Assembly: GCA_001949185.1 (NCBI GenBank)
Contig: BDGG01000007.1
Span: 1,883,079 to 1,947,078 of the forward strand
Length of the DNA: 64,000 nucleotides
Reading direction: 5' to 3'
DNA from: Ramazzottius varieornatus
Lineage: Eukaryota; Tardigrada; Eutardigrada; Parachela; Ramazzottiidae
Shown here: one piece after another, positions 21,558 through 32,669 of the stretch
Numbering within the stretch: position 1 is the first letter of the stretch
Layout of the letters: every line of letters starts with the position of its first letter
Notes under the pieces: generated by a model
The model's input: the letters and a program-made list of their open reading frames with translations, nothing else
Databases searched by the model: none
What the model was told of the DNA's origin: nothing
Program-made: the position numbers and the translations under genes

Positions 21558-22951
21558 TCTAATGGGAAATCGTTGAGTTGTCGAACAAGACCATAAACAA
21601 GTTTACTCAAGCGCAGGCACTACGGAAATAACAGCTGCAGTTACCATTTTCGTTCCTCGAAGGTTTTGTGTCCAGATGCCTTCTCAAGACTTGCTATGCT
21701 ACACAAAGCGCAGCAAAAAGGTACATTGCAGTTACGCCAGAAACCCGCCTTGGATCCTGGATCAGCAAAACATTTACAGAGAGCATCAACAGGATTAGCT
21801 TTACTGAGCATGATCTTCCGGAAATCCGGAAATCTTAGCATGGTACACCGGAAATCAAAGACCAGCTTGGTTTCAACGACGCTAATTGGACCGCGAGAGG
21901 GTAAGTTAGATCGAACGTCATGAAATTCTGGTCTATGTGCCAGCGAGGCAGCTGGAGAAATCTGAGCAATAACTCCGCCTCTACCTGGACCGCTACATGA
22001 TACAGGGCGGAGTGACGGCGCTAAGCGCAAACTCACTCGCCGCCCCATCTACTGGATCTAAGTCGGGTGATACTGATACCTGACTTCCCGGCCCTTAGGC
22101 CCATTAGCGTTGTTGATACGCAAGCTGTTTTTGAGGAACATATCAGGGATTTCCGGTATATCGTGAACTAATCTCTTTGATGCTTTCTCTGTAAAGCTGA
22201 TATGACGCTAATGTATCTCCTATTCATGTTTTTAGCTCATCACCTCTACCAGCTACCGATCGCACCCAGCTAGTCCTACAGTCTTCATTCATTAAACACA
22301 ACGTAAAAACCTGGTGCTCCGTCTGCCACGGCTTTTTCTCCTTGCACTGCCCGTGACCACTGCCTTTCACTGGGTGCACTGCTTTGGTTGCGTGCACGAC
22401 CTGGATAGACTTCAAAACATACCCTGATGCAACAAGCCTTTCTTTCCATTGAAATCAAATAAATGTTTCTGTAATTATCCTTCCAGAGACCATCAGCTTC
22501 TCAGTGACCCTGAGGTTTTAAGGAGGACCAAGCGTCATACCAGCATAAACCATAAAAAAATTCAGACGGTTCTGTAACTCCACCCGACGGAGAGGTGAAG
22601 TTTGGTCAGACCAGGTTTTTGATTGGAGAGTATTGCGTGTTTGAAGTGTTTTGTGATGCCTTGTGTCAAACTGGTGTGTGTATTTTTTGCACTTATGATC
22701 TGACAATGGTTTGAAACCTGTGGTTTCTCGTTTTATTTTTTACTGATTATTCTTTACTCTTAGCATGTATCAAGAAAGGTAAAACTGGGTCAAAGAAAAC
22801 TCGATATGCGCCAACAGGAACTTGCAAAGTTGGCGATAAACTTTTCTCCACCGCTTCTACGAGACGTGGTTCAGACCAAAGAATTCGTTGGCTTAACCTC
22901 ATGCCCATCAAGCCTATGTCTCATAGAGCAGTGCCCCGCGCAGCTTGAAGT
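21558..22951. other. gap: no gene assigned
   Basis: A minus-strand frame at 21641-22048 ends in a Cys-rich stretch (DALCKCFADPGS..NVPFCCALCS) that could be an exon of an unseen secreted protein, but no start or splice context supports it. The rest, to the stop codon of the astacin gene, shows nothing clear. Confidence 0.3.
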
Positions 22952-24590
22952 TTACACTCTAACGCCACAAACACGAAGGGGATCGGCGACAGCTTGAGCC
23001 TTGTCTTTGGTGATGGCTCCCTTCTTCAGAAAGCACTTCCGGTTGTATGCAAAATGAGTGCATTCGCTGTGTGTCTGGCACTTTGGTCCGCACTGCTCAG
23101 GCGGAATATCGTACTGTACAAAGTCTTTTCCGTAGAAGTCACAGTGATGGGCCCAGTGACCTTGCCAGTGGATAGACGCTGGTGGAGTCTCGTCTCGGAC
23201 ACCACATACCCGCCTCGAATCCTCCTTGTATAACGCCTGACCCTTATTAATAAGTCCTCTTTTCAACCAGCACTTGCGATCCTCTGGGTTGTACGCGAAA
23301 TGGGTGCAGTCTGATGTCCATTGACACTTGGGTCCACATAACTCAGGATCCGTGACTTCGTGTCGGATGTCATTTCCCCAGAAGTCACAGTTGTGCGCCC
23401 AGTTTTTACCATTCCAGTTTATTCTTCCTGTAAAATAACTGGTGTTTACTACGGTCGGTCCGTGCGGATCAGTTTTCTTTTTTTGGTTTGCTTACCATCG
23501 GGTTTTGGAGCAGGCCCAGGGCGAGTCGAACAGCTGTATAACTTGTTCAACTTTGCGATGTCAGTTTCGGACATGCCGCTGTCCCTGCCTCGGCCCAGCG
23601 TTTTTCCGAGCTGTATAGGGAGAATGGTAGGTAATCCGTTTTTACTTGCGTCTTTCCACGCGTAGTGCATAATGGAACCGTAGTCGTAGGAGAAATCTTG
23701 GTTGTTGGTCTCTTGCTTGGCGAAATTGTCAGCCATGCCTGTAAATCGGGAGCCGTTACCAGTACTAGCAAAGACACTGGCTTGGATATCCGTTAACCTC
23801 TGTTTTACCGTCTTCTATGTTCTCGAAGAAAATCCTAACGTAGTCATTCCGGTCCGATCGTGATTGCTCGTGATGAAACCCAAGTGCGTGAAGGAGCTCA
23901 TGGACAGCAGTCCCCAAACCGCCGCATTTACCTTTCTGGAGATTTAATTCTTGATTGGGTTTGGCTAAGTAACCGACCCATGACCAGCATCTGTATCAAA
24001 AATATAATGTTCGATCGTAGTGCAATACTTGCTACTCACTACTCAGAGTTTGACCGAAACGGAACTTCAAAATCGCTATGACAGCAAAGACCGAGAAACC
24101 GTAAATGTATACCCAAGCGCTGTTCTTTTCTGAGAAATCCAGGATCAGTTTACAGTTTAATTATCTTTTAGTAGTGAAACTTACCCCGGTTCTGTATTGA
24201 TGATCCTCAAAAAATTTGGCTGATTGGTTCTGCGATGAAACGTGATGCAGGATTTGTCCGAAATATGTCGCATGGCGCTGTCGACGAATCCTTTTTCGTG
24301 GCTGTCTGAAAAGGCGTTACCTAAATGACTGGTGCAAGATTTCATAACCGAGACCGTTGTGCTTACCGAGAGCTCCATCAATCACGTAGTATACTTTACC
24401 ATCCGGCCATTTATGGCGCGGGTCGTTGATAGCATTTGCAGATACTCCCTCCTGGAAACCAGACAAAGATGTTTTACTCTTATCACCATACGGCAGGCCG
24501 TCTGCCGTGCCACGTAAGCCGTCGTCTGGTGTTGAGAACAGCCGGGAAAAGATAACTAGTACTCTCTCGTCACGGATCGTTCCGGCGCTT
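22952..24590 (-). CDS. secreted astacin (M12A) metalloprotease with two PAN/apple-like modules
   Basis: Exons 24520-24367 (start uncertain), 24320-24185, 23990-23809, 23738-23496 and 23427-22952. The catalytic domain starts as usual (NAINDPRHKWPDGKVYYVID). It carries the zinc site HELLHALGFHHEQSRSD, with HExxHxxGxxH intact and the Glu after the third His, and the Met-turn SYDYGSIMHY. After a Lys-rich linker the last exon encodes two similar ~60-residue modules, each WAH(N/H)CDFxGxDI..CGPKCQ...CTHFAYN...C(W/F)LK.G..., ending RVCGVR. Astacins cut extracellular proteins; the modules probably bind protein or carbohydrate. Signal peptide and propeptide exons upstream of 24590 were not resolved. 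It sits between the GPCR genes on the same strand. Confidence 0.85.
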
Positions 24591-25284
24591 TTCTACCGTA
24601 CCTGCGCTCATTGAGCTGTGGAGTAGGTAAACTCAAACTGGATCAGTTTTATTATTCTAAAATCTGTTCACCTACAGATGAGGAGAACGTTTGCCTTTCT
24701 GACCACTCAACCGGCCATCTTTTGGGGAATCAGGGACGGCCATAGCTTTTGCTTAGCGTCTGGCGGTCAGTTTGGCTGTTCCAGACAGTTCCTGATCGGC
24801 TCCTGATCATCCCGCTAGCGGGTAAGATCTTCGATCTTTGTTACGTAGGACGTACGCTGGAGTCAGTCTCGGGTAGTGGAAACGGAATCTGACGGCCAAT
24901 CAACAGTTACTGTCAATCATTCCAATTTGATTGTGCTACTTTGGACAATCAAGTAATCATCGGTACGATGACAGGACCATGTGCGATGTACCATGATTGA
25001 GTTCTACTGGGTAACTTGGTTCTTACTTAGTGCTTGACACTCAGCGCATCGGTCATTCCCGGGGACCGCACCAATGCAGCGTACTACCATGCTTTTGTCG
25101 ACGACGCTCTGGGCTCCATTCTTGGCAGCGCCCGCGTTGGTAGTCTGCTGGCTGATACCATTGTGAATCGATTCTTGGATAGCTCGTGGGTTGATAACAC
25201 TGATTAGCCGTCAGATTCCGTCCCCATTACCCGGGACTCATTCATGCGTAGGCAGTGTACAGAGGCGTACGTAACGCAGAGCCT

Positions 25285-25417
25285 GCGTAACGTACGATCA
25301 AAGCCCCGGCCGACACGGCCCCGAGTCACCCCCCCCCCCAGGAGCAACCTCGAAACTTGGGGGGTTGGCACGCTGACTCAGGGTCGTGTCGTCCGGGGCT
25401 TTGATCGTACGTTACGC
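25285..25417. mobile_element. 133-bp MITE
   Basis: GCGTAACGTACGATCAAAGC at the left is exactly inverted at the right (GCTTTGATCGTACGTTACGC), and the match extends to CGACAC. Centre contains C9 and G7 runs. Confidence 0.85.
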
Positions 25418-26008
25418 GGGATCTGACGTAACGGGAATGAAAGATAGATGAGACAGCTTATCAGACCTGGTATCCGGGGAGGCCAAACACATACCGGTAA
25501 GTCGGCTGCTTTTGGCAGCATTATGTCGCCTTCAAAAAGATCGGCACGATAGGGCAGGGAGGTCTCTGGAGCGCCTGCCGGAATGAAATCTCGCCAGTCT
25601 GCAGGAAGAAATTTACGAGCTAGACCCATTCGACATGAAATGAATTCGGTGCACAACTTACTATCCGGTAAGGAGGATCCCTGGATCTCGGGAAACGAGT
25701 GAGATGTCTCTGGAGATCCGGCCGGTATGAAATCTCGCCAGTCTGCAGCAAAAGAAGATTTCAGCGTACCACCCTTTGACCGCGGTATGCTTTCTAAAGA
25801 TATTCCGTCAGGTTTTGATATTAGGAGGCCTGACCATCCCTCCCCCCCACGCCAGGCGATTCAAGCAATCAACTGCCTTTTATAACATTGCTGTCAGGTT
25901 TCGGGTACCCATCATCCCTCCCTGGGTACCTGACGTCGTTAATGAATGCTCCCTAATTGGCATGCTTAGGCGGTGACGTCAGGAACTCAATACTAGACTT
26001 CCACTACA

Positions 26009-26201
26009 GTACATACCCGAAAAGGTGTGGAATAGTGCGAAGTTTGGAGCAGGCGGAAACGACGGCTAAGGCAAACTACAAAAATGGCAAAAAGTGCCTT
26101 GGGCTGAACTGCACACGTATCCGCGTACTCCCTATCCGCTGTTTCGGTTTGGCTTGGTGCAGATTTCTTATTGCTCCAAAACTACTTTCTCGTGCGTGTA
26201 C
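26009..26201 (+). mobile_element. GTAC-ended MITE, copy 3
   Basis: Shares AAGTTTGGAGCAGGCGGAAA, CGACGGC and the end GTGCGTGTAC with copy 2 at 3.5 kb. Diverged. Confidence 0.6.
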
Positions 26202-26857
26202 TTCAGACAAACTGCACGAGAAAGATCACAGGAAAGAATCGCTTCCGTATGATGCCATAATTTTTACTCACTATCGGGTAGTGAGCTTGCATGAATCTCC
26301 AGCACAGCCAAATCCATCAGGAACATCAAACACATTCTGAGGTAGTCCACTGATACTCCACAATATGATTTTGACCACATTGTAAAACGGGAAGCAACGA
26401 CAGTGGTCTCAAATCCATACAGGATAGCACCCCATGTTTATTGAGCTGGTGGACGGTAACATACTGTAGTACTGATCATGAGCTATCGCTGGGGGATTCA
26501 AGAAAAAACTTTAAGATGTGGCGCTCGACAGTCCGAAGTACATCTAGATCTTCAGAACAACCAGCGTCAGATTAGGTTATTCCAGGAAACGAACGCACTT
26601 GCACAACAGAGCTAGGAAGTCCAGTCTGCTTGAAAATGCTATTTGTGTGTCACCGCAAAAGCCCTTCCCAAAATGTCTACGCCTAACTAGACTTTGTTTG
26701 CCCAACATCTTGATTACCTGCTTTGGCCTCTCGAGAACAAAAACCGAAAACCGTTCCCGAAGCTTCCTGACTAACTTAGCATGCTTGTGGCTGTGCCGCG
26801 CTTTTTACCTTTTGGTGTGTCTTTGGGTACGAGGTGAACATAGCGGACTTGTCAGTA

Positions 26858-27000
26858 CTGTAATGCTTCTTGAACTTCGCGAACTACGTCATCATACGCG
26901 TACAGTTGGACCCCGGTCCGAAAATTTTGTCTTACCAACCCCCTAAGGGATGTTTCGCGCGTATGATGACGTACTTCGCGTAGTTCAAGAAGCATTACAG
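26858..27000. mobile_element. pogo-derived MITE (143 bp)
   Basis: Ends CTGTAATGCTTCTTGAACTT / inverted over ~43 bp, TA on both sides (26856-26857, 27001-27002). The same termini are found on the transposase copies at 9.5 and 11.1-12.2 kb, so it was probably mobilised by that transposase. Confidence 0.85.
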
Positions 27001-27166
27001 TACAATCGCATGACGAAGTTGTAAGCGTCGGATTTCACGAAGTACTGGGCCGTTTTGCCTGCTACTCGGTTCCATAGATAGAGAAACCCGTATGGACGTT
27101 TACCGTACTGATCCCATAATTTCTCACCCTGCGTGTACACGAGAGATAACGGCGCACAATCGCAGT

Positions 27167-27950
27167 CTATTTCAACCGAGAAAAAGCCAACTCTCTCAGT
27201 TGGCTGTTACCCTGCACAATTAGTATCGGATCGAAGACGATGGTCAAACGTTGCGAGATGTCCACAATCTTGAATAGTCCTGAAATCTTCACGTCCGTCA
27301 CCGTCAAGATTGTCCAGTACACCTTGTTCGGCATCAGGCGGACCATCAAGCTCAGTCATGAGAATCAACGTCACGAAACCGTTTAGGCTCCCGGTCAGTT
27401 TTCTACCGCACAGCCGCACTCTTTCAGTAACGTTGTGGTGCCGGCTGCTCTCTTCAATCGCTATTCTTTCCGAAGATGTAGCTAAAATTTTGGCGATGGG
27501 TGGTAAAATTTGCTGACAATTGTTGTACGCTGACAGCCTGGGGAGTGACGCGCAGTTTCCGGTCTGTGAAGAACGGTCTGACGTATTCCATGATAGGGAG
27601 GTCGTTCAGGACAACCTGCGAAATCGTACTCCAAAGACGGATCAGCAAATCAAAAGTGCACTGTTGAGTGCCATCTAGACTTCTAGAGCGGAAGGTGTAA
27701 TGACCACGGACATGATCGCTGATGGAGTGTGGCACACGCTGAGGACGGGCCACGTTCGGCTGCGAAAAACGACAGCGACCTTGGGGCTGTGGCCTATGCG
27801 ATAAGAAAACGGAAAGTCGACAGTCCACACGCGACCGAGAGCAATCGGGAAGTGTGCAAAAGACAAGGAGGTTTTCCAACACCCAGGACAGATACCAGCG
27901 GCTTACACAGGTTTGGTAGCCTAAAGTCGGTGTCACAACCTTTGAGGGAA
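27167..27950 (-). pseudogene. class A GPCR, broken copy 3 of the cluster
   Basis: Relics run from RWYLSWVLE (TM3 start), FAHFPIALGRVWTVDFPFSY (TM3 end), TQQCTFDLLIRLWSTISQVV (TM5 region) and FFTDRKLRVTPQAV (loop 3) to GSLNGFVTLILMTEL (TM6), LMPNKVYWTILTV and IVFDPILIVQGN (TM7). These lie in at least four different frames, so several indels have accumulated. Closest to the receptor at 20445-21557. Confidence 0.8.
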
Positions 27951-28020
27951 GCACTCTTGTACAGGCAAATTGCTGATCCGCTAGGCAGATCTCTTGTCCC
28001 AAAAAAATTTGAGTAAACAT

Positions 28021-29169
28021 CTATGTTGCTTGTTTTGATTGACAGGATTGACTCTTGATCATCCCACGTCCAGGGAGATTTTACCTGATTGCCCGCACGC
28101 CACGGCCTGACCCTCACAGTGTGGACTTCGAACTCTACGTCACACAGCCATTTCTTGCTCGAACGGACGATAAGTGTTAGAGGACCAGCAGCTATTTCCA
28201 GTACAGTCCTGCCTGCGAGATGTGACAGTTCAAATGCCTGATTTGAGTTTGGGACGGTCCATATGTTCATGGCATTGCTCGCCATGCTATTTCTACGAGA
28301 ACAGTCGGCTGATCGGATGCCAGCTTGAACATTTGATCAAGCCAAGCCAGAATCGGGCGTCGATCAGCTGATTGTGCTGCCATGTGTGGCGAGCAAGCCC
28401 GTGCAGAATTGCTGTACAGTCGCAGAAGGAGCAATTGTCACATCTCGCAGGTAGGCCTGTACGTTGATTGTAGGTTTTGAGGATTTGGTGAGTTTAGATA
28501 ATTTATTCCAGTGTTTTCTGAGGTTGCTTACATAGTAATATCTCAGCTGCTGGAAGGTGGATTTGGACCTTCTTGGTATCAAATACACTGTACAGCCACG
28601 AAGCTAATGCTTCTACAGGCAGCGATTGTGGTAACAATATTGTAGCTAGAAGCATCTGAATGAAAGTCAGAGTGAACAGTGTTTATCCACGCGAAAAGTT
28701 GATGACGTGTAAACAGCTGTGGTAAGTCAGAACGGTTTGTCGATAGGAGTCTAAAGTCCAACCTCCGTGAGTCAGACTGTAGCGTGCAGAAAATCAAGCA
28801 AAATCTGTCCGGATGCGGGATATTCCCGAAACCCGCCGGGAGCTGTTCAGTTTCAACTGGCTCACTTTTCTGTCGCTTTGGAACTTCTGAGCTTCATAGG
28901 TTAATACATGTGCACACAATATTCCTCGAACTTTTCTGCATACCGTTGTGTATACTGTTGCGTTCAGGGTGTTGCCCCGTAACGCTGATATTTTAAAGCG
29001 CACTTGTAAGCTCAACCCTAGACATTCTTTGCAGGGGCAAGTCCTCATTCTTTCGTTAAATGTCTCCAAGAAAGCAATTGTTAACGTATTGCACCGAAAT
29101 TTGTAAACAAGAATTTAAGTTACTTTTTCACTTTGTACTTTGTTTTTGTTTTCGTGATTCCAGTGATTG
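28021..29169. other. gap: one MITE, otherwise nothing seen
   Basis: Contains the 256-bp MITE at 28204-28459 and the 5' flank of the F-box gene. No coding region recognised. Confidence 0.4.
28204..28459. mobile_element. 256-bp TA-flanked MITE
   Basis: Inverted ends CAGTCCTGCCTGCGAGATGT (left) and CAGGCCTACCTGCGAGATGT (right, reverse complement), with TA directly outside each end. Confidence 0.75.
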
Positions 29170-30463
29170 ATGGATGCGACATTGAACAAGGCCGACGATA
29201 AGATGGCAATACCTGTTGGACTGGCTGAATGCTTCGATATGGACAGGGACCTGTCTCGCGTCGCTTCGATCAAACTGAACGATCTGCCAATGCATTTTAT
29301 TCAGAAAACTCTCCACTGCATCGACCTACCTAAGTTGCTGCGACTCCGACGGTAACTCAAGTCGACTGCTACTTCGTTGTCCAGTGTTTCATGTTGAAAG
29401 AATATGCAAATGCAGGTGTGACGATATCGTGCACTTTTCCCTAGAGTTTGCAGCCAGTGGCGAACTATGATTACGACCTCTGCAGTTTCTGGTCACATTG
29501 GCTTTGACATAACAGAAATGCGCAAGAGATTCAAAACTTTGGAACTGAAGGAACACTTGGTAAAGTACAATATCTGGCAGTACGCAGCGGCAGCTTCCAC
29601 CATCGTCTTTTACGAAAGTGCCCCTGACTACAGTCTCAGCCCTTTGTTCAGCTATCCCCAGCACGTTCTGCTCTGCGCCTTCGTTGGTCAAGCCATCAAT
29701 GAGGACCGTACTCGAATAGTCAACAAGGTCATCTTTGTCAATGCGGTCTTGAGTATGGAATTTCTGTTGGAAATACTGCAGCTTCCCATCAAGTTTCAGC
29801 TGGTGCTGTACCGCAGCAGTATCAAGATGTGGACAGCTGACCTGATCGACTTTACGGAACACGTGCCCTGGGATCACTTTGAATGGAACGAACCATTGGA
29901 AGAAAGTACGCTTTCAGTCAAGCTTGGATCGGACGATTGGTTCACACTGACCAGTAGTCATCGACACTTCATAAATACGCAAAAAGATGGAAACCGAACT
30001 CTCGACAGAGTATTACAGGTTATCATCGACAACGCCAGTTCGCTGACGGAAAAAGAAGTACAAGACCTTGACGTGGCCGTCAAAGATTTCCCATATCCCG
30101 ATGACTTGCTGTACATATTGGAGTATCTCCTGCAGAGGTAAGATGCTATGCTTTCTGTGGTCAAAGATGAATATTTGATCCAGTGAGTTTGTCTTCAGGT
30201 ACGCGCCGAAGAGCGGTCAAGCCTTAGAGTACTACATTATGGGAGACTTTGACAAGTTCGCCGCTGTTTGTCACCCGTTGACGCTGGTTCTTCTGAGGCA
30301 CTTCCTACGTACGGTGGAGCAGTTCTTGACCCAGCATGAGGGTGATTCACACAGCGAGGACTGTTGCTGCAGCGAGTGTTGTGTGTCCCAAGCTGATGAC
30401 GATGACAAATGGGAGAACTGTACGGGCGATGGTGACTCGCATGGTGACGTGGATGTCACCTAG
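29170..30463 (+). CDS. F-box protein, substrate-recognition subunit candidate
   Basis: CDS joins 29170-29351, 29445-30137 and 30199-30463, giving 379 residues. The donor CG|GTAACT joined to CCCTAG|AGTTTG restores a textbook F-box across the intron (KLNDLPMHFIQKTLHC then LLRLRRVCSQWRTM, residues ~38-80), which is why I prefer this acceptor to the nearer AG sites, which give stops. The remaining ~300 residues have no repeats I recognise (no LRR, WD40 or Kelch). The tail is acidic and cysteine-rich (HSEDCCCSECCVSQADDDD). F-box proteins recruit targets to SCF ubiquitin ligases through SKP1; the target here is unknown. Confidence 0.8.
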
Positions 30464-31631
30464 ACCTCGTCGGCAAGTTGAGACTGCGCACTATTCAAAC
30501 GCCACAACTAGAGTCAGCCATGGTCGTCCATACTGTATTCTGCGACCGATCTTATGGATTGAGTGATCAGTTGTGCCATATTCGCGCCAAGATTTACATG
30601 TCAACTTGCTGGTTGACGTCATCTGGCTTAATTCTCGCCAGGCACGATTACCTTATCACTCTTCTCTCTGCTGCAGTTTTCCACTACTGAATAAAAGGTT
30701 TCCCGTTGAGATGTTCACTTGTTCGATATATGTATGTATATCCAACTGGCGTGTTTTGTTTTGTTTTGTGTACCGGACTTGGAGTCCGGTACACAATCTG
30801 CCGACCTGCAATCCATAAAAGAACAAGAGTATTTCTCCGGTATTGCTTCTTGGCTTCCGTGTTTCTGTAGCAGCCACTCGAGTTGATCACTAAATTGCGG
30901 TGAAGAAATCGACATCCTTCTCCTGGAAACAAAAACCAGCGGCAATCCAACACGACCATCGCATCCCGTGTTGTGCGCCACCAACCAGTCGACATGGAAC
31001 GTCAAGGTTGAACCTTCCATCCGACCTGCCTTTGAAAAGCCTATAGTAGAACCACTTGTTGCAGACCGTCATCGAGAGTTCGAGACATCGGCCCAAGAGC
31101 TGATGGGAACAAGAGCTGATGGGCGTGTCCAGTAGGTCGTGTAGTGGGTACGCATTTCGGCCAGCAGCACCACCAAGGCAGAGTGCATTATTAAGCGTTG
31201 CATAGGTAATGGACTTTGACGATGGCGTGGCCCAAGTCTAGAGACCCACCGTCTGTTACAGGTCCGCAAGGAAACAGGCTTGAAATGATTGATAAACCTC
31301 TTACCTAACAAGATTGTCTGCCGTCAGTGCGTCTTGAAGCGCTGGATTGGTTGATTGGAAAATGCTTGACATGTCGCATACTCAGCGACGTTCTGGACAT
31401 GGCGACAATGGCGTCCAATCATTGTAGGACAGAGGCAGGTGTGGGTGCTGTTGACGGTGACGTTCTGCGGTAGGGACCATCTTTGCTGCAGGAAACATCA
31501 GGAGGTGATTGGCGACGAAGCCGTGAAGGAAGTAGCCGACGTTGAGGTTGACTGACTGCCCGCGGAATGGCTGTATCCACCTCCATGTCGCGGGCGTCGC
31601 CTTGGAAGCCTCGTTGGATGACCGAACAGCG

Positions 31632-31677
31632 TCAAGTAATCGAGCCACAGCTGATCAGCTGTGGCTCGATTACTTGA
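31632..31677. repeat. perfect 46-bp palindrome
   Basis: The 23-bp half TCAAGTAATCGAGCCACAGC + TGA is followed directly by its exact reverse complement, with no spacer. It lies 21 bp left of a MITE end. Confidence 0.95.
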
Positions 31678-31698
31678 TCAAGCTAACTTAGCATACAA

Positions 31699-31863
31699 GT
31701 GTACGACAAAATAAACCGTTAAAAATGGGTGTTGGATGGAGCCAGATGGCTAAAGCCAATGAAATTTGCGCATACAGCAAAACCTAATTCTCATTGGCTG
31801 AGGGGTAAGTAAGCTCCAGATGGAGTGTTACGCCCATTTATAACGGTTAATTTTGTCGTACAC
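31699..31863. mobile_element. 165-bp MITE
   Basis: GTGTACGACAAAATAAACCG at the left matches the inverted right end (GTGTACGACAAAATTAACCG); the match extends about 36 bp through ATGGGTG and on to GGAG. Confidence 0.85.
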
Positions 31864-31978
31864 TGTACTGTAGCATGGTGTAATCTATGACATATCTGTC
31901 ATGTAATTTGGCATCTAGTTTAGCCTGCTGTATGGTGAGGGTGTAGTAGGCCACAAGCTCAAATGGGAAAAAAGTAGA

Positions 31979-32324
31979 GTACGAGGTAAACGACACAATT
32001 CGGGCATCGTGGTTTTTCACTCGTAATTCGGGCATATTTTTTCTCAGCTCTTGCGGCGCGTAATGAACTGCCTCTTGTTTCCTGAGGTAGACAGGTCCCT
32101 CTCCTCGAGGTTTCAATAGGTTTGAGAACGACGAAGCGTTGTGGAGCACGGGAATTTGGCCTGGGAGAGGGATGGGTCTGTCCAATGTCAGAAAGCCTAA
32201 TGTTGTATCAACAGGCGTACGATGAGAGATGAATCGTGCGTTAACGATGATGTATGAACTTTTCGCGTTGTCCGAATTATGGTGCGCAAATCGGTATGCC
32301 AGAATTATGTCGTTTACCTCGTAC
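31979..32324. mobile_element. ~345-bp element with inverted ends
   Basis: GTACGAGGTAAACGACA.AATTC.GGCAT occurs at both ends in opposite orientation. The internal minus-strand open frame has no known domain. Confidence 0.7.
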
Positions 32325-32349
32325 ATTTCAAACGAGCGGACTGTAATTA

Positions 32350-32551
32350 CAGTGTAGGCAAATAAGGTACTCTAAAAGGGGCAAGGCCAAAATCGACGTG
32401 ACGCAGAAAGCAAACAGCTGATCAAGCTGCAATCCAGAGACGTGAACTGCCGCTTGATCTGCTGATTACTTCGAGCCGGAGTTTCTACGTCACTTATCGA
32501 AAACTCGATTTTGCCCCTCCCCCTTTTAGAGTATCTTATTTGCCTACACTG
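32350..32551. mobile_element. 202-bp TA-flanked MITE
   Basis: CAGTGTAGGCAAATAAGGTA at the left and its inverse at the right (TATCTTATTTGCCTACACTG, one mismatch), followed inward by CTCTAAAAGGGG; TA on both sides. Confidence 0.9.
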
Positions 32552-32669
32552 TATATCAGGCACTCTCACAGTTTCTCATATGGAGTTTTGAAAGAGTAAC
32601 CTAAAGATGCGCAAGTGTTGGCTCGTCGGCCTGCATTTGGGGGAATCCATCCTGCAAGAGAAAGGTCAG

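Larger units (their letters stand above)
24600..27166. other. gap: repeats, no gene seen
   Basis: Contains a 133-bp MITE (25285-25417), a direct duplication of a ~48-bp segment (25559-25606 and 25709-25755, both with ATGAAATCTCGCCAGTCTGC), GTAC-MITE copy 3 (26009-26201) and a pogo-derived MITE (26858-27000). Long open frames at 25957-26340 and 26599-26946 run through repeats and have no protein features. Confidence 0.5.
30464..32669. other. gap: palindrome and three adjacent MITEs
   Basis: Holds a 13-bp-stem hairpin at 30767-30796 (GTGTACCGGACT / AGTCCGGTACAC), a perfect palindrome (31632-31677) and MITEs at 31699-31863, 31979-32324 and 32350-32551. The minus-strand frame at 31847-32326 lies inside a MITE. 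At 30715-31650 several minus-strand frames carry splice-like signals, but I could not assemble a convincing gene. Confidence 0.5.

Noticed and set aside
26599-26946. 115-codon + strand frame
   Set aside because: Runs into the TIR of the pogo-derived MITE, no family features, odd composition.
30715-31650. Possible minus-strand gene with an EGF-like stretch (HTCLCPTMIGRHC)
   Set aside because: Frames are short and need unsupported joins; the Cys pattern is too brief to count as a domain.
31847-32326. 160-codon open frame on the minus strand
   Set aside because: It lies almost entirely inside an element whose ends are inverted repeats (31979-32324), and no domain is seen. Chance openness of a MITE is simpler.
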